Positions 1 to 5,596 of a DNA stretch of 6,554 nt are shown piece by piece (positions within the stretch are counted from its first letter, which is position 1; the number at the start of each line of letters is the position of its first letter). This stretch comes from Methylococcaceae bacterium (GTDB taxonomy: Bacteria > Pseudomonadota > Gammaproteobacteria > Methylococcales > UBA1147). The notes under the pieces are model-generated. The model saw only the letters and a list, made by a program, of their open reading frames with translations, was not told the DNA's origin and did no database searches. The DNA is taken from assembly GCA_022616595.1 (NCBI GenBank), contig JAKEEL010000011.1, forward strand, positions 1 to 6,554, given 5' to 3'. Made by a program: the position numbers and the translations under genes.

Positions 1-261
1 GATTCCGGCGCCGTGATCCTTCGATGGTGGCCCAGTCAACGTCATACCTTCAGCCACTATCATCTGGAATACACAACGGTGGTCGCCGACTGGTCGAAAC
101 CGCGCGATTCGGTCCGCGAATATGCACCCGGGCTGTGGTGCGACCCTTCGGAACCCAACAATCTTGCTTTACCCGTTCCGATCAAACGATTGCTGGAAAA
201 ACTCGGAGCGGAGAGTCAAGAATCCGACTATGAACAGAACCCTATGAGAGAACCACAATGA
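1..261 (+). CDS. mutY: A/G-specific adenine glycosylase MutY, C-terminal part (5' end outside window)
   Basis: This reading frame is open from base 1 and ends at TGA 259-261, so only the last 86 codons of a longer gene are present. MutY removes adenine mispaired with 8-oxoguanine in DNA. The visible part is the end of its C-terminal NUDIX-like domain, which recognises 8-oxoG. It contains the bacterial F-S-H loop in the context RHTFSHYHLE (Phe codon at 49-51), closely matching the RHTFSHFHLD segment of E. coli MutY. The tail VPIKRLLEKL resembles the E. coli ending APVERLLQQL. The glycosylase domain and Fe-S cluster cysteines lie outside the window, so catalytic integrity cannot be judged. The stop overlaps the yggX start (ATGA), a coupling commonly seen for mutY-yggX in proteobacteria. 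A GTG at 13 opens an internal stretch of this frame but is not the true start. Confidence 0.9.
   Translation, partial: DSGAVILRWWPSQRHTFSHYHLEYTTVVADWSKPRDSVREYAPGLWCDPSEPNNLALPVPIKRLLEKLGAESQESDYEQNPMREPQ
246..250 (+). promoter_or_regulatory. Ribosome binding site of yggX
   Basis: GAGAG lies seven bases before the ATG at 258, inside the end of mutY. It supports translation from that ATG rather than from the in-frame ATG three codons later. Confidence 0.5.
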
Positions 262-545
262 CTCGAATGGTGCAATGCGTAAAACTGGGCGAGATCGCGG
301 AAGGTCTCGATGCGCCGCCCTTCCCCGGAGAAAAAGGCCGGCGAATTTTCGAACACGTTTCCAAGAAGGCCTGGAAGCAATGGGTGGGTCTGCAAACCAT
401 GCTGATCAACGAACACCACCTGACTCCCTATGAACCGAAGGCCAGGAGGTTTCTCGAGGCCGAACGGGAAAAATTTTTCTTCGGCGAAGGCGCGGCGGCT
501 CCGGAAGGTTTTACCCCTCCCGGACCGCATCCTGATCAGGTTTGA
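258..545 (+). CDS. yggX: Probable Fe(2+)-trafficking / oxidative damage protection protein YggX
   Basis: This is a small 95-residue protein of the YggX family (about 90 residues in E. coli). The family is linked to protection of Fe-S enzymes from oxidants and to handling of labile cytosolic iron. Visible family features are Cys7 in the MVQCVKLG stretch, AEGLD at 14-18, FPGEKGRRI (22-30), SKKAWKQW (35-42), and QTMLINE (46-52), the most diagnostic block. These are followed by an acidic helix and the PEGFTPP ending seen in relatives. Relatives start MSRMV or similar, which favours the ATG at 258, and that ATG overlaps the mutY stop as ATGA. The pairing with mutY makes sense because both limit oxidative damage. 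The last codons overlap the convergent pyrC' end by 10 bases. Identification is strong. The precise biochemical role of the family is less certain. Confidence 0.95.
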   Translation: MTRMVQCVKLGEIAEGLDAPPFPGEKGRRIFEHVSKKAWKQWVGLQTMLINEHHLTPYEPKARRFLEAEREKFFFGEGAAAPEGFTPPGPHPDQV

Positions 546-1831
546 TCGGTCCGCTCGTGAACGATCCTGCCGGCTACCAGGGTACAGGTTACGCGGCCCT
601 TCAACTGCGTTCCGAAAAACGGGTTGTTGAGGCCCCGGCTGTACCAGTTCCGGGCGTCGACCGTCCAAATTGCTTCGGGATCGAAAATGCAGATATCGGC
701 CACCGAGCCGGGTTTGATCTGGCCGGCGGTCAGTCCGAGAACCTTGGCCGGACCATTGGTCAGACTGTCGATCGCCCGGACCAGATTCAATTGTCCCGCG
801 GATACCAAACCGAGCGTCAAGGGTAGAACCGTTTCCAAGGAAGAAATGCCTGCCTCGGTCGAGGAAAAGGCATTGAGTTTGGCGCCCTCTTCATGAGGTT
901 GATGGTCGGAACAGATCGCCGACACGATTCCGTCCGCAACACCCCGGCAAAGCGCGGCGCGGTCCTGTTCCGTGCGAAAAGGAGGATTCACATGGTACAG
1001 GCTGTCGAAATCCGTGAGCGCCGCTTCGGTCAAACACAATTGATGAGCCGATACATCCGCGCTGACCGGCAAACCGAGTTCGCGGGCACGTGCAACCATG
1101 TCCACCGCGCCGGCGCAACTGAGCTGCGCAAAATGCACGCGCGCGCCGGTTTGTTTGAGCAAGGCCAGGACCTGCGCGACGACCACGGTTTCGGCGGCTT
1201 CCGGAATACCGGGGAGACCGAGCCTCGTGGAAACGAGTCCTTCGTGGATCACGCCATGATTGCGCAGCCAGGGATCTTCCGGCCGGACCATCACGAGCAG
1301 TTCGAAACTGGCCGCATATTCCAGCGCGCGCCTGAGCACCAGCGTATTGGCCACCGGATTGCCGGCATTGCTCGCGGCCACGCATCCGGCTTTCTTCAGC
1401 GCGCGCATTTCGCTGAGTTCTTTGCCGCGCAGCGATCGGGTCAATGCCCCGATCGGCAGAATCCTGGCCTTGCCGATCCGTTCCGCACGATCCCGGATCA
1501 TCTCGGCGACCGCCGGAGTATCGATGACCGGCTGCGTATCGGGCGGACAGCACAACGTAGTGAAGCCTCCCGCGACAGCGGCCGCGGTTTCGCTGGGGAT
1601 CGTCGCTTTGTGTTCCTGGCCCGGTTCCCGAATCCTTGCGCACAAATCGATGAACCCCGGACACACGATCTGGCCCGGAGCCTGAATTTCGCGATCCGCG
1701 TGAAATCCATCGGGCCGTTTACCGACCGCCGCGACGATCCCATTCGCGATATAAACCGACTGTTGCCGGTCGACTCCGCTGGCGGGATCGATCAAACGCG
1801 CGCCGCTGATGGAAATGCGGGGACCTTTCAT
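536..1831 (-). CDS. pyrC': Dihydroorotase-like subunit of aspartate transcarbamoylase (PyrC', probably catalytically inactive)
   Basis: This 431-residue protein of the amidohydrolase (class I dihydroorotase) fold is encoded directly after pyrB, with the stop and start sharing one base (TGATG). The fold is clear: an N-terminal beta-sandwich strand with GARLIDPASG (10-19), PGFIDL (58-63), IREPG (67-71), CCPP (94-97), SDHQPHE (308-314), and a C-terminal GSVADICIFDP segment. The metal site is lost. The normal H-x-H after GFIDL reads C64-A-R66, the D-D-G motif reads N155-A156-G157, the third metal His is R183, the fourth is Q236, and only the late Asp (D309) remains. In Pseudomonas the similar PyrC' does not convert carbamoyl aspartate but is needed structurally for the PyrB6-PyrC'6 ATCase. 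I infer the same role here, which predicts a separate active pyrC elsewhere. Start ATG at 1831 has a weak GAAAG upstream. Confidence 0.93.
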   Translation of the reverse strand: MKGPRISISGARLIDPASGVDRQQSVYIANGIVAAVGKRPDGFHADREIQAPGQIVCPGFIDLCARIREPGQEHKATIPSETAAAVAGGFTTLCCPPDTQPVIDTPAVAEMIRDRAERIGKARILPIGALTRSLRGKELSEMRALKKAGCVAASNAGNPVANTLVLRRALEYAASFELLVMVRPEDPWLRNHGVIHEGLVSTRLGLPGIPEAAETVVVAQVLALLKQTGARVHFAQLSCAGAVDMVARARELGLPVSADVSAHQLCLTEAALTDFDSLYHVNPPFRTEQDRAALCRGVADGIVSAICSDHQPHEEGAKLNAFSSTEAGISSLETVLPLTLGLVSAGQLNLVRAIDSLTNGPAKVLGLTAGQIKPGSVADICIFDPEAIWTVDARNWYSRGLNNPFFGTQLKGRVTCTLVAGRIVHERTDQT

Positions 1832-2814
1832 CAGGATGCTTTCGAGCGGGCTTTGGAATGCATCGCCATGGTCATGATCGCCATGCGAATCGCGATCCCG
1901 TAGCCGACTTGCTGCAGAATCACGGAAGAGTCTCCATCGGCAACCCGCGATTCGATTTCAACCCCGCGATTGATCGGCCCCGGATGCATCACGATCGCAT
2001 CGGGCCTGGCGAACCGCAGGCGCTCCCGCGTTAAACCGAAACAACTGAAATATTCATGCTCGCTGGGCAACATCGCACCGCGCATTCGTTCCTTCTGCAG
2101 GCGCAACATGATGACTACATCGACATCCTGCAATCCCTCGTCCATCTTATGGAAAACCCGGACTCCGAGCGATTCGGCATCGACCGGCAGGAGGGTCCTG
2201 GGCCCGATTACGCGGACTTGTGCGACACCGAGCGTATTCAACGCTAGAATCTGAGAACGCGCCACCCTCGAATGCAAAATGTCGCCGACGATCGCGACCC
2301 GCAAACCCTCGAATGTCCGTTTGTAGCGGCGTATGGTGAACATGTCCAGCATGGCCTGGGTCGGATGCGAATGCCGTCCGTCTCCGGCGTTGATCACACT
2401 GACATGCGGTTCGACATGCCGGGCGATGAAATAGGGGGCTCCGCTCTCGCCGTGCCGGATCACGAACATATCCACATGCATGGCCTGGATATTCCTGACG
2501 GTATCGAGCAGGCTCTCGCCTTTCGCGGTCGCCGAGGTCTCGATATTGATATTCAACACGTCCGCGGACAATCGCTTCGCGGCCAGTTCGAATGTGGTCC
2601 GGGTACGCGTGCTGTTCTCGAAGAACAGATTGACAATGGTTTTTCCGCGCAACAAGGGAACTTTCTTCACCGGTTGATCGGCGACCACCCCGGCGAATGA
2701 CTCGGCGGTGTCCATGATCCGGGTCAGCATTTCCCGGTCAAGGCCTTCGATGGATAAAAAATGCCTCAATTGCCCATTCGCATCCAATTGAAAATTTGGA
2801 TTGTATTCGTTCAC
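1831..2814 (-). CDS. pyrB: Aspartate carbamoyltransferase catalytic chain PyrB
   Basis: This enzyme makes carbamoyl aspartate from carbamoyl phosphate and aspartate, the committed step of pyrimidine synthesis. The 327-residue protein has all expected motifs: the carbamoyl phosphate loop FENSTRTRTTFE (65-76), the SATAKGES loop with a lysine (94-101), DGRHSHPTQ (145-153), GDILHSRVARS (177-187), MLRLQKER (236-243), and MHPGPINRGVEI (276-287). It carries a short N-terminal extension before the LRHFLSIEGL block, as in Pseudomonas-type class A ATCases, where this region has been linked to nucleotide effector binding. No pyrI regulatory chain is present. The start is GTG at 2814, with a weak GAG seven bases or so upstream. 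The next in-frame Met (30) would cut into the conserved domain. It begins 15 bases after pyrR and overlaps the pyrC' start by one base, which suggests translational coupling and balanced subunit production. Confidence 0.97.
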   Translation of the reverse strand: MNEYNPNFQLDANGQLRHFLSIEGLDREMLTRIMDTAESFAGVVADQPVKKVPLLRGKTIVNLFFENSTRTRTTFELAAKRLSADVLNINIETSATAKGESLLDTVRNIQAMHVDMFVIRHGESGAPYFIARHVEPHVSVINAGDGRHSHPTQAMLDMFTIRRYKRTFEGLRVAIVGDILHSRVARSQILALNTLGVAQVRVIGPRTLLPVDAESLGVRVFHKMDEGLQDVDVVIMLRLQKERMRGAMLPSEHEYFSCFGLTRERLRFARPDAIVMHPGPINRGVEIESRVADGDSSVILQQVGYGIAIRMAIMTMAMHSKARSKAS

Positions 2815-2829
2815 GGATCGCTCAATTGA

Positions 2830-3351
2830 TCACGATACTTCCGCGGCAACGGTCTGGATGTCCAGGCGCAGCGGATCGGGACCCGTGAGTTCGACCCGTT
2901 GATTCTTTTTCAAGGAGACCCGCGAGCCGACGCAATCGGCCTGAATCGGAACCTCGCGCCCGTCCCGTTCGATCAGCACGCCCAACACGACACAGTCCGG
3001 CCGTCCGTAGTCGAAGATCTCGTTCAGCGCCGCCCGGATGGTCCGTCCTGTATACAGCACATCGTCGATCAACAATAGTTGCCGGCCTTCGACATCGAAA
3101 GGCAAACTGCTCGGACGAATCTCCGGGTTGACTCCGATGCGGGAGAAATCATCCCGGTAAAACGAAATATCCAGTAGTCCCAGCGGTTCCCGGATTTCGA
3201 GACGCCGGTGAAGCTCCCCCGCGATCCACGCGCCCCCGGTATGAATGCCGATCATCAAGGGATCGACCAGGCATCTTTCCTGGATCAGGGCCAAAAGTGA
3301 TTGCGCGAGATTGGCGATCGCCGCGTTTGCATTGATCGCCGGCTCAGCCAT
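2830..3351 (-). CDS. pyrR: PyrR, pyrimidine operon regulator / uracil phosphoribosyltransferase homologue
   Basis: This is a PyrR-family phosphoribosyltransferase, 173 residues from the chosen start. The PRPP-binding loop is intact (IDDVLYTGRT, 95-104), and family blocks GIHTGG (35-40), SFYRDD (63-68), FDYGRPD (113-119) and REVPI (132-136) are present. It should be able to make UMP from uracil and PRPP. In Bacillus the protein also binds pyr leader RNA. Here several residues needed for that in Bacillus are replaced, so RNA attenuation is doubtful. The start is uncertain. ATG at 3351 overlaps ruvX by 8 bases and gives a length close to the P. aeruginosa protein. An in-frame ATG at 3378 would add nine residues and overlap ruvX by 35 bases. 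Neither has a clear Shine-Dalgarno sequence. The gene sits in the natural place just before pyrB. Confidence 0.92.
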   Translation of the reverse strand: MAEPAINANAAIANLAQSLLALIQERCLVDPLMIGIHTGGAWIAGELHRRLEIREPLGLLDISFYRDDFSRIGVNPEIRPSSLPFDVEGRQLLLIDDVLYTGRTIRAALNEIFDYGRPDCVVLGVLIERDGREVPIQADCVGSRVSLKKNQRVELTGPDPLRLDIQTVAAEVS

Positions 3352-3814
3352 GCCCGCCCGCCAGTTTTCGGTTTTCATTCAACCAGGTTTGCAGAATCAG
3401 CTGTGCGGCGACCCGGTCCTGCACCCGCCATAGAGTCGTTGCGTCCACACCCGTCTCGTCGAATAACAATTGTTTGGCCTCGACTGTTGTCAGCGATTCA
3501 TCGATCTGATGGACCGGCAGCCCGAAACGCCCCTCGAGCTGACGGCAAAACCGCAACATGCGCGGGGTTACGCGATTTTCGGACCCGTCCGCCCGTCGCG
3601 ATACGCCGACCACGAGTCCGCAGGGTTTCCAGGTATCGATCAGATCCGACAGGCCTTGCCAGTCGGGCTTCTGCCGGACGGCGGCCAAGGTTCTCAAGGG
3701 GTTCGCGATTCCGGTTTCAATGTGGCCGACCGCCACGCCGATTTTCCGAGTACCGAAATCAAATCCGAGCAAGGCATCCGATGCCGGAGACTGGCCTCTC
3801 AACTCATGCCTCAT
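3344..3814 (-). CDS. ruvX: RuvX/YqgF, RNase H-fold nuclease of the Holliday junction resolvase-like family
   Basis: This 156-residue protein of the YqgF family is close to the usual 135-160 residues. The RNase H-like fold is seen in LLGFDFGTRKIGVAVG (15-30), with the first catalytic acid D19. VVGVSRRADGSEN (68-80) follows, then the second acid in IDESLTT (E107), and the third in VQDRVAAQLILQTWL (D133), so the three acids are in place. The family has been described as a resolvase-like nuclease and as a factor in 16S rRNA 5' end maturation. The rRNA role is the better supported in vivo. The VSRRADGSE segment differs from the more common LPLNMDG form but keeps the glycines. An in-frame TGA six codons upstream limits the start to ATG 3814, or to later non-ATG codons. 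No strong Shine-Dalgarno sequence is visible. Sixty bases separate it from yqgE, its usual neighbour. Confidence 0.95.
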   Translation of the reverse strand: MRHELRGQSPASDALLGFDFGTRKIGVAVGHIETGIANPLRTLAAVRQKPDWQGLSDLIDTWKPCGLVVGVSRRADGSENRVTPRMLRFCRQLEGRFGLPVHQIDESLTTVEAKQLLFDETGVDATTLWRVQDRVAAQLILQTWLNENRKLAGGHG

Positions 3815-3874
3815 CGGACGGGAGATCCGTCAAGCGCCTTGGCAACCGCCGGTCAGCGTCGGACGAAGTCGGCT

Positions 3875-4438
3875 TCATCCGTGCCCGGCACTCGATGACA
3901 GGCGGTTGATGTCAACGCCCATCTGCTCGGCGGCGGACTTCCAGCGTTGATCGGCGGGCAGTTCGAACAAAATCTGGTTTTTCGCAGGCGCGTTCAACCA
4001 GGCATTCTGAACGATTTCGCGCTCGAGCTGGCCCTCGCCCCAACCCGCGTAACCCAAAGCAATCACGAATCGATCCGGTCCCTTTCCCTTTGCGATCGCT
4101 TCGAGAATGTCCCGCGATGTCGTCAACGCGATGGTATCGGAAACTTCCAGCGAGGAATCCCAGTTGCCTTTCGGCTGGTGAATCACGAATCCCCGTTCCG
4201 GCTGAACCGGCCCGCCATGATAGACCGGGATCCGCGCAATCCGCTCGTTTTCGATTTGAATCGACATCTGTTGCAGAATGTCGCCGAGCGTCAGGTCGGT
4301 CGGGCGATTGATGACGATACCCAGTGCACCTTCATGGCTGTGCTGGCACATGTAAGTCACGGTGCGCTGAAAATTCGGGTCCCCCATGCCGGGCATGGCA
4401 ATCAGGAAATGGTCGGTTACATTCAATGTCTCTATCAT
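3875..4438 (-). CDS. yqgE: UPF0301 / AlgH family protein YqgE
   Basis: This is a 187-residue member of the YqgE/AlgH (UPF0301) family, whose usual length is about 180-190. The signature blocks are present in order: FLIAMPGMGDPNF (11-23), GALGIVINRP (37-46), YHGGPV (73-78), ERGFVIH (81-87), ALGYAGWGEGQLE (127-139), NAWL (145-148), and the typical SSxAGH ending. No signal peptide or membrane helix is seen, so it should be cytosolic. Its molecular function is not established. In Pseudomonas the homologue was named for an effect on alginate gene expression. The gene is almost always next to ruvX/yqgF, as here. The ATG at 4438 has GAAG four bases upstream. It is the first gene after the 279-base gap, so the promoter of the yqgE-ruvX-pyrR-pyrB-pyrC' unit should lie in that gap, although I cannot point to a consensus promoter. 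Confidence 0.95.
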   Translation of the reverse strand: MIETLNVTDHFLIAMPGMGDPNFQRTVTYMCQHSHEGALGIVINRPTDLTLGDILQQMSIQIENERIARIPVYHGGPVQPERGFVIHQPKGNWDSSLEVSDTIALTTSRDILEAIAKGKGPDRFVIALGYAGWGEGQLEREIVQNAWLNAPAKNQILFELPADQRWKSAAEQMGVDINRLSSSAGHG

Positions 4439-4525
4439 CAGACTTCGTTTCCACTTGCAAACGCCCTGTCTCCGGTTAAGCGGGGGAAATTACAGAGCCC
4501 TGAAAAAATTCATTTGATCTGCCGT

Positions 4526-4559
4526 AAAAATACATCGTACGGTGGGCTGAGGCACGATG
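4526..4559 (-). terminator. Candidate hairpin with T-run downstream of tonB
   Basis: Read on the minus strand, CATCGTGC and GTACGATG can pair over eight positions (one G-T pair) around an 11-base loop, and TATTTTT follows directly (T-run at plus bases 4526-4530). This resembles a weak intrinsic terminator for the gshB-tonB transcript, about 160 bases after the tonB stop. The stem is only moderately GC-rich and competes with another hairpin, so function is uncertain. Confidence 0.35.
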
Positions 4560-4566
4560 CGCCTCA
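4548..4566. repeat. Inverted repeat TGAGGC / GCCTCA
   Basis: Two perfect 6-base arms (4548-4553 and 4561-4566) flank a 7-base loop. It overlaps one arm of the candidate terminator hairpin, so the two structures cannot form together. It could be a small operator, half of an alternative RNA fold, or chance. Confidence 0.4.
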
Positions 4567-4592
4567 ATCGCAAACGGTTGCTTTAATCGCAA
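4566..4592. repeat. Short direct repeat AATCGCAA
   Basis: AATCGCAA occurs at 4566-4573 and again at 4585-4592, 19 bases start to start, just beside the inverted repeat. The spacing is near two helical turns, so a repeated protein site is possible, but an 8-base repeat can also be chance. Confidence 0.3.
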
Positions 4593-4717
4593 CCCTTCCT
4601 TCGTCGGAACTTCCTACGTTTCTTTGCATTCCCGGGGTACCGAACGCTCTCCGTCATCATTAGTCTATCAAAATAATTAGCAGGTTTCCGGCCAAAATTC
4701 CGATCTTGACCGACCTG

Positions 4718-5596
4718 TCAGCGGCTGGTCGTCACTTGCGAGTCGTCTGAAAATTTCCAGGTCCGCGTAATCACCAACACGTCGGCTTCCTTGGCCAGTT
4801 CCTCCGGAAAGTAAGCGAAAGGCGCCGAGAGCCGCACGATCCGAATCGCACCGTCATCGAGCGCTTGGTGCCCCGATGACCTCCGCACCTCGATCCGATA
4901 AACCGTACCGTCTTTGCGGATACCCACGGCGAGCAATAGCGAGCCGGACAGATGTTCGCGGCGCGCCTGGTCCGGATAGTTCAAATTCCCGATGCGCTCC
5001 ACCTTGTGCTGCCACGCCTTTTCGTAAGCGGCCGCCTTGTACTGATGCGCGTTCACCGAATTGATGAATTTGATGCGCGGTCTCTTCGCCATCTGTTGCT
5101 GCGCAAGCGATATCTCCGAACTCAGTGCCGCAATTTGCTGATAAATTCCGGCCGCGGTCAACTCCGGGTGCTCGACCACAGGTTCTGCATTTTGTTCTTC
5201 GACTTCCTCCTGCGTATCGACTGTCATTTCGGAGGTTTTTCGGGTCAAAACCGGAGGTGCTTTTTTCTTGACAATGCTCGCCTGGGGCTCTCGACCCGGC
5301 TCAGGGCGGGGTATACGCGCCGACGGGATCTTGGGGCTTTGCGGTTTGGAGATTTTTTCTGCGCTGCCGCTGCCGATCTGATTCGCCTGCGCCAGAAAAT
5401 CTGCTTTTTCGGGTGCCGAACGGGTCGGATTATCGACCAGCGCAATCTCCAGAGATTTCTCGATCCGCTCCGCTTTCTCGAGTTCAAAGCGGATTCCGAG
5501 GATCAATAGTGCATGGACCAGGATCGCGAGAAATACCGTAACCATCAAGCGATCCGTCGCCGATACCGGGGGGGAAGCCGTCAGAATTTCGTTCAT
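4718..5596 (-). CDS. tonB: Energy transducer TonB (TonB3-like)
   Basis: This 292-residue TonB-family protein links the proton-motive force of the inner membrane to outer-membrane or envelope functions. After a short cytoplasmic stretch there is one membrane anchor (about 17-34, VTVFLAILVHALLILGI). A polar, charged periplasmic region follows, with scattered prolines (about 80-120), a likely helix (about 147-170), and a TonB C-terminal domain (about 195-282). That domain contains ERIGNLNYPDQAR, GSLLLAVGIRKDGTV, VRRSSGHQALDDGA and a final ITRTWKF. His28 of the anchor motif is kept, but the usual Ser four residues before it is Ala24. Start ATG at 5596 overlaps the gshB stop as ATGA and has GGAG four bases upstream. 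The frame stays open 66 codons further up, but that part lies over gshB and looks like shadow sequence. P. aeruginosa TonB3, adjacent to gshB there too, affects twitching motility. No exbB/exbD is visible. Confidence 0.92.
   Translation of the reverse strand: MNEILTASPPVSATDRLMVTVFLAILVHALLILGIRFELEKAERIEKSLEIALVDNPTRSAPEKADFLAQANQIGSGSAEKISKPQSPKIPSARIPRPEPGREPQASIVKKKAPPVLTRKTSEMTVDTQEEVEEQNAEPVVEHPELTAAGIYQQIAALSSEISLAQQQMAKRPRIKFINSVNAHQYKAAAYEKAWQHKVERIGNLNYPDQARREHLSGSLLLAVGIRKDGTVYRIEVRRSSGHQALDDGAIRIVRLSAPFAYFPEELAKEADVLVITRTWKFSDDSQVTTSR

Larger units (their letters stand above)
4439..4717. other. Intergenic region between tonB and yqgE
   Basis: These 279 bases separate the gshB-tonB pair from the yqgE-pyr unit, and no credible gene lies in them. 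The region is more AT-rich than its surroundings, especially near 4500-4540 and 4665-4680. On the minus strand it should hold the end of the tonB transcript and the promoter of the yqgE unit. A TGTAAT box (plus-strand bases 4489-4494) could be a -10 element, but no matching -35 element stands at the right distance. Two overlapping inverted repeats and a short direct repeat are listed separately. I see no copy of the Bacillus-type PyrR-binding loop. Confidence 0.6.

Noticed and set aside
228..668. Minus-strand open frame of 146 residues opposite yggX and overlapping the pyrC' end
   Set aside because: It is a shadow of yggX and pyrC' in another frame, with no family resemblance.
992..1903. Plus-strand open frame opposite pyrC' and the end of pyrB, with a perfect AAGGAGG six bases before ATG 992
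   Set aside because: The AAGGAGG is simply the complement of codons for the conserved N-P-P-F-R stretch of PyrC'. The product is rich in Arg, His, Gln and Asp with no recognisable domain, typical of a shadow frame in GC-rich coding DNA.
3352..3378. Nine-residue N-terminal extension of PyrR from ATG 3378
   Set aside because: It is possible but less likely: it increases the ruvX overlap to 35 bases, has no better ribosome site, and makes the protein longer than its close relatives. It is kept as an alternative in the pyrR entry.
4489..4494. TGTAAT box on the minus strand as the -10 element of the yqgE promoter
   Set aside because: Five of six bases match TATAAT, but no acceptable -35 hexamer is found 15-19 bases upstream, so I do not call a promoter.
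3947..4663. Plus-strand open frame of 238 residues opposite yqgE and the intergenic gap
   Set aside because: It is antisense to a well-conserved gene, has no recognisable motif, and is explained by codon bias on the other strand.
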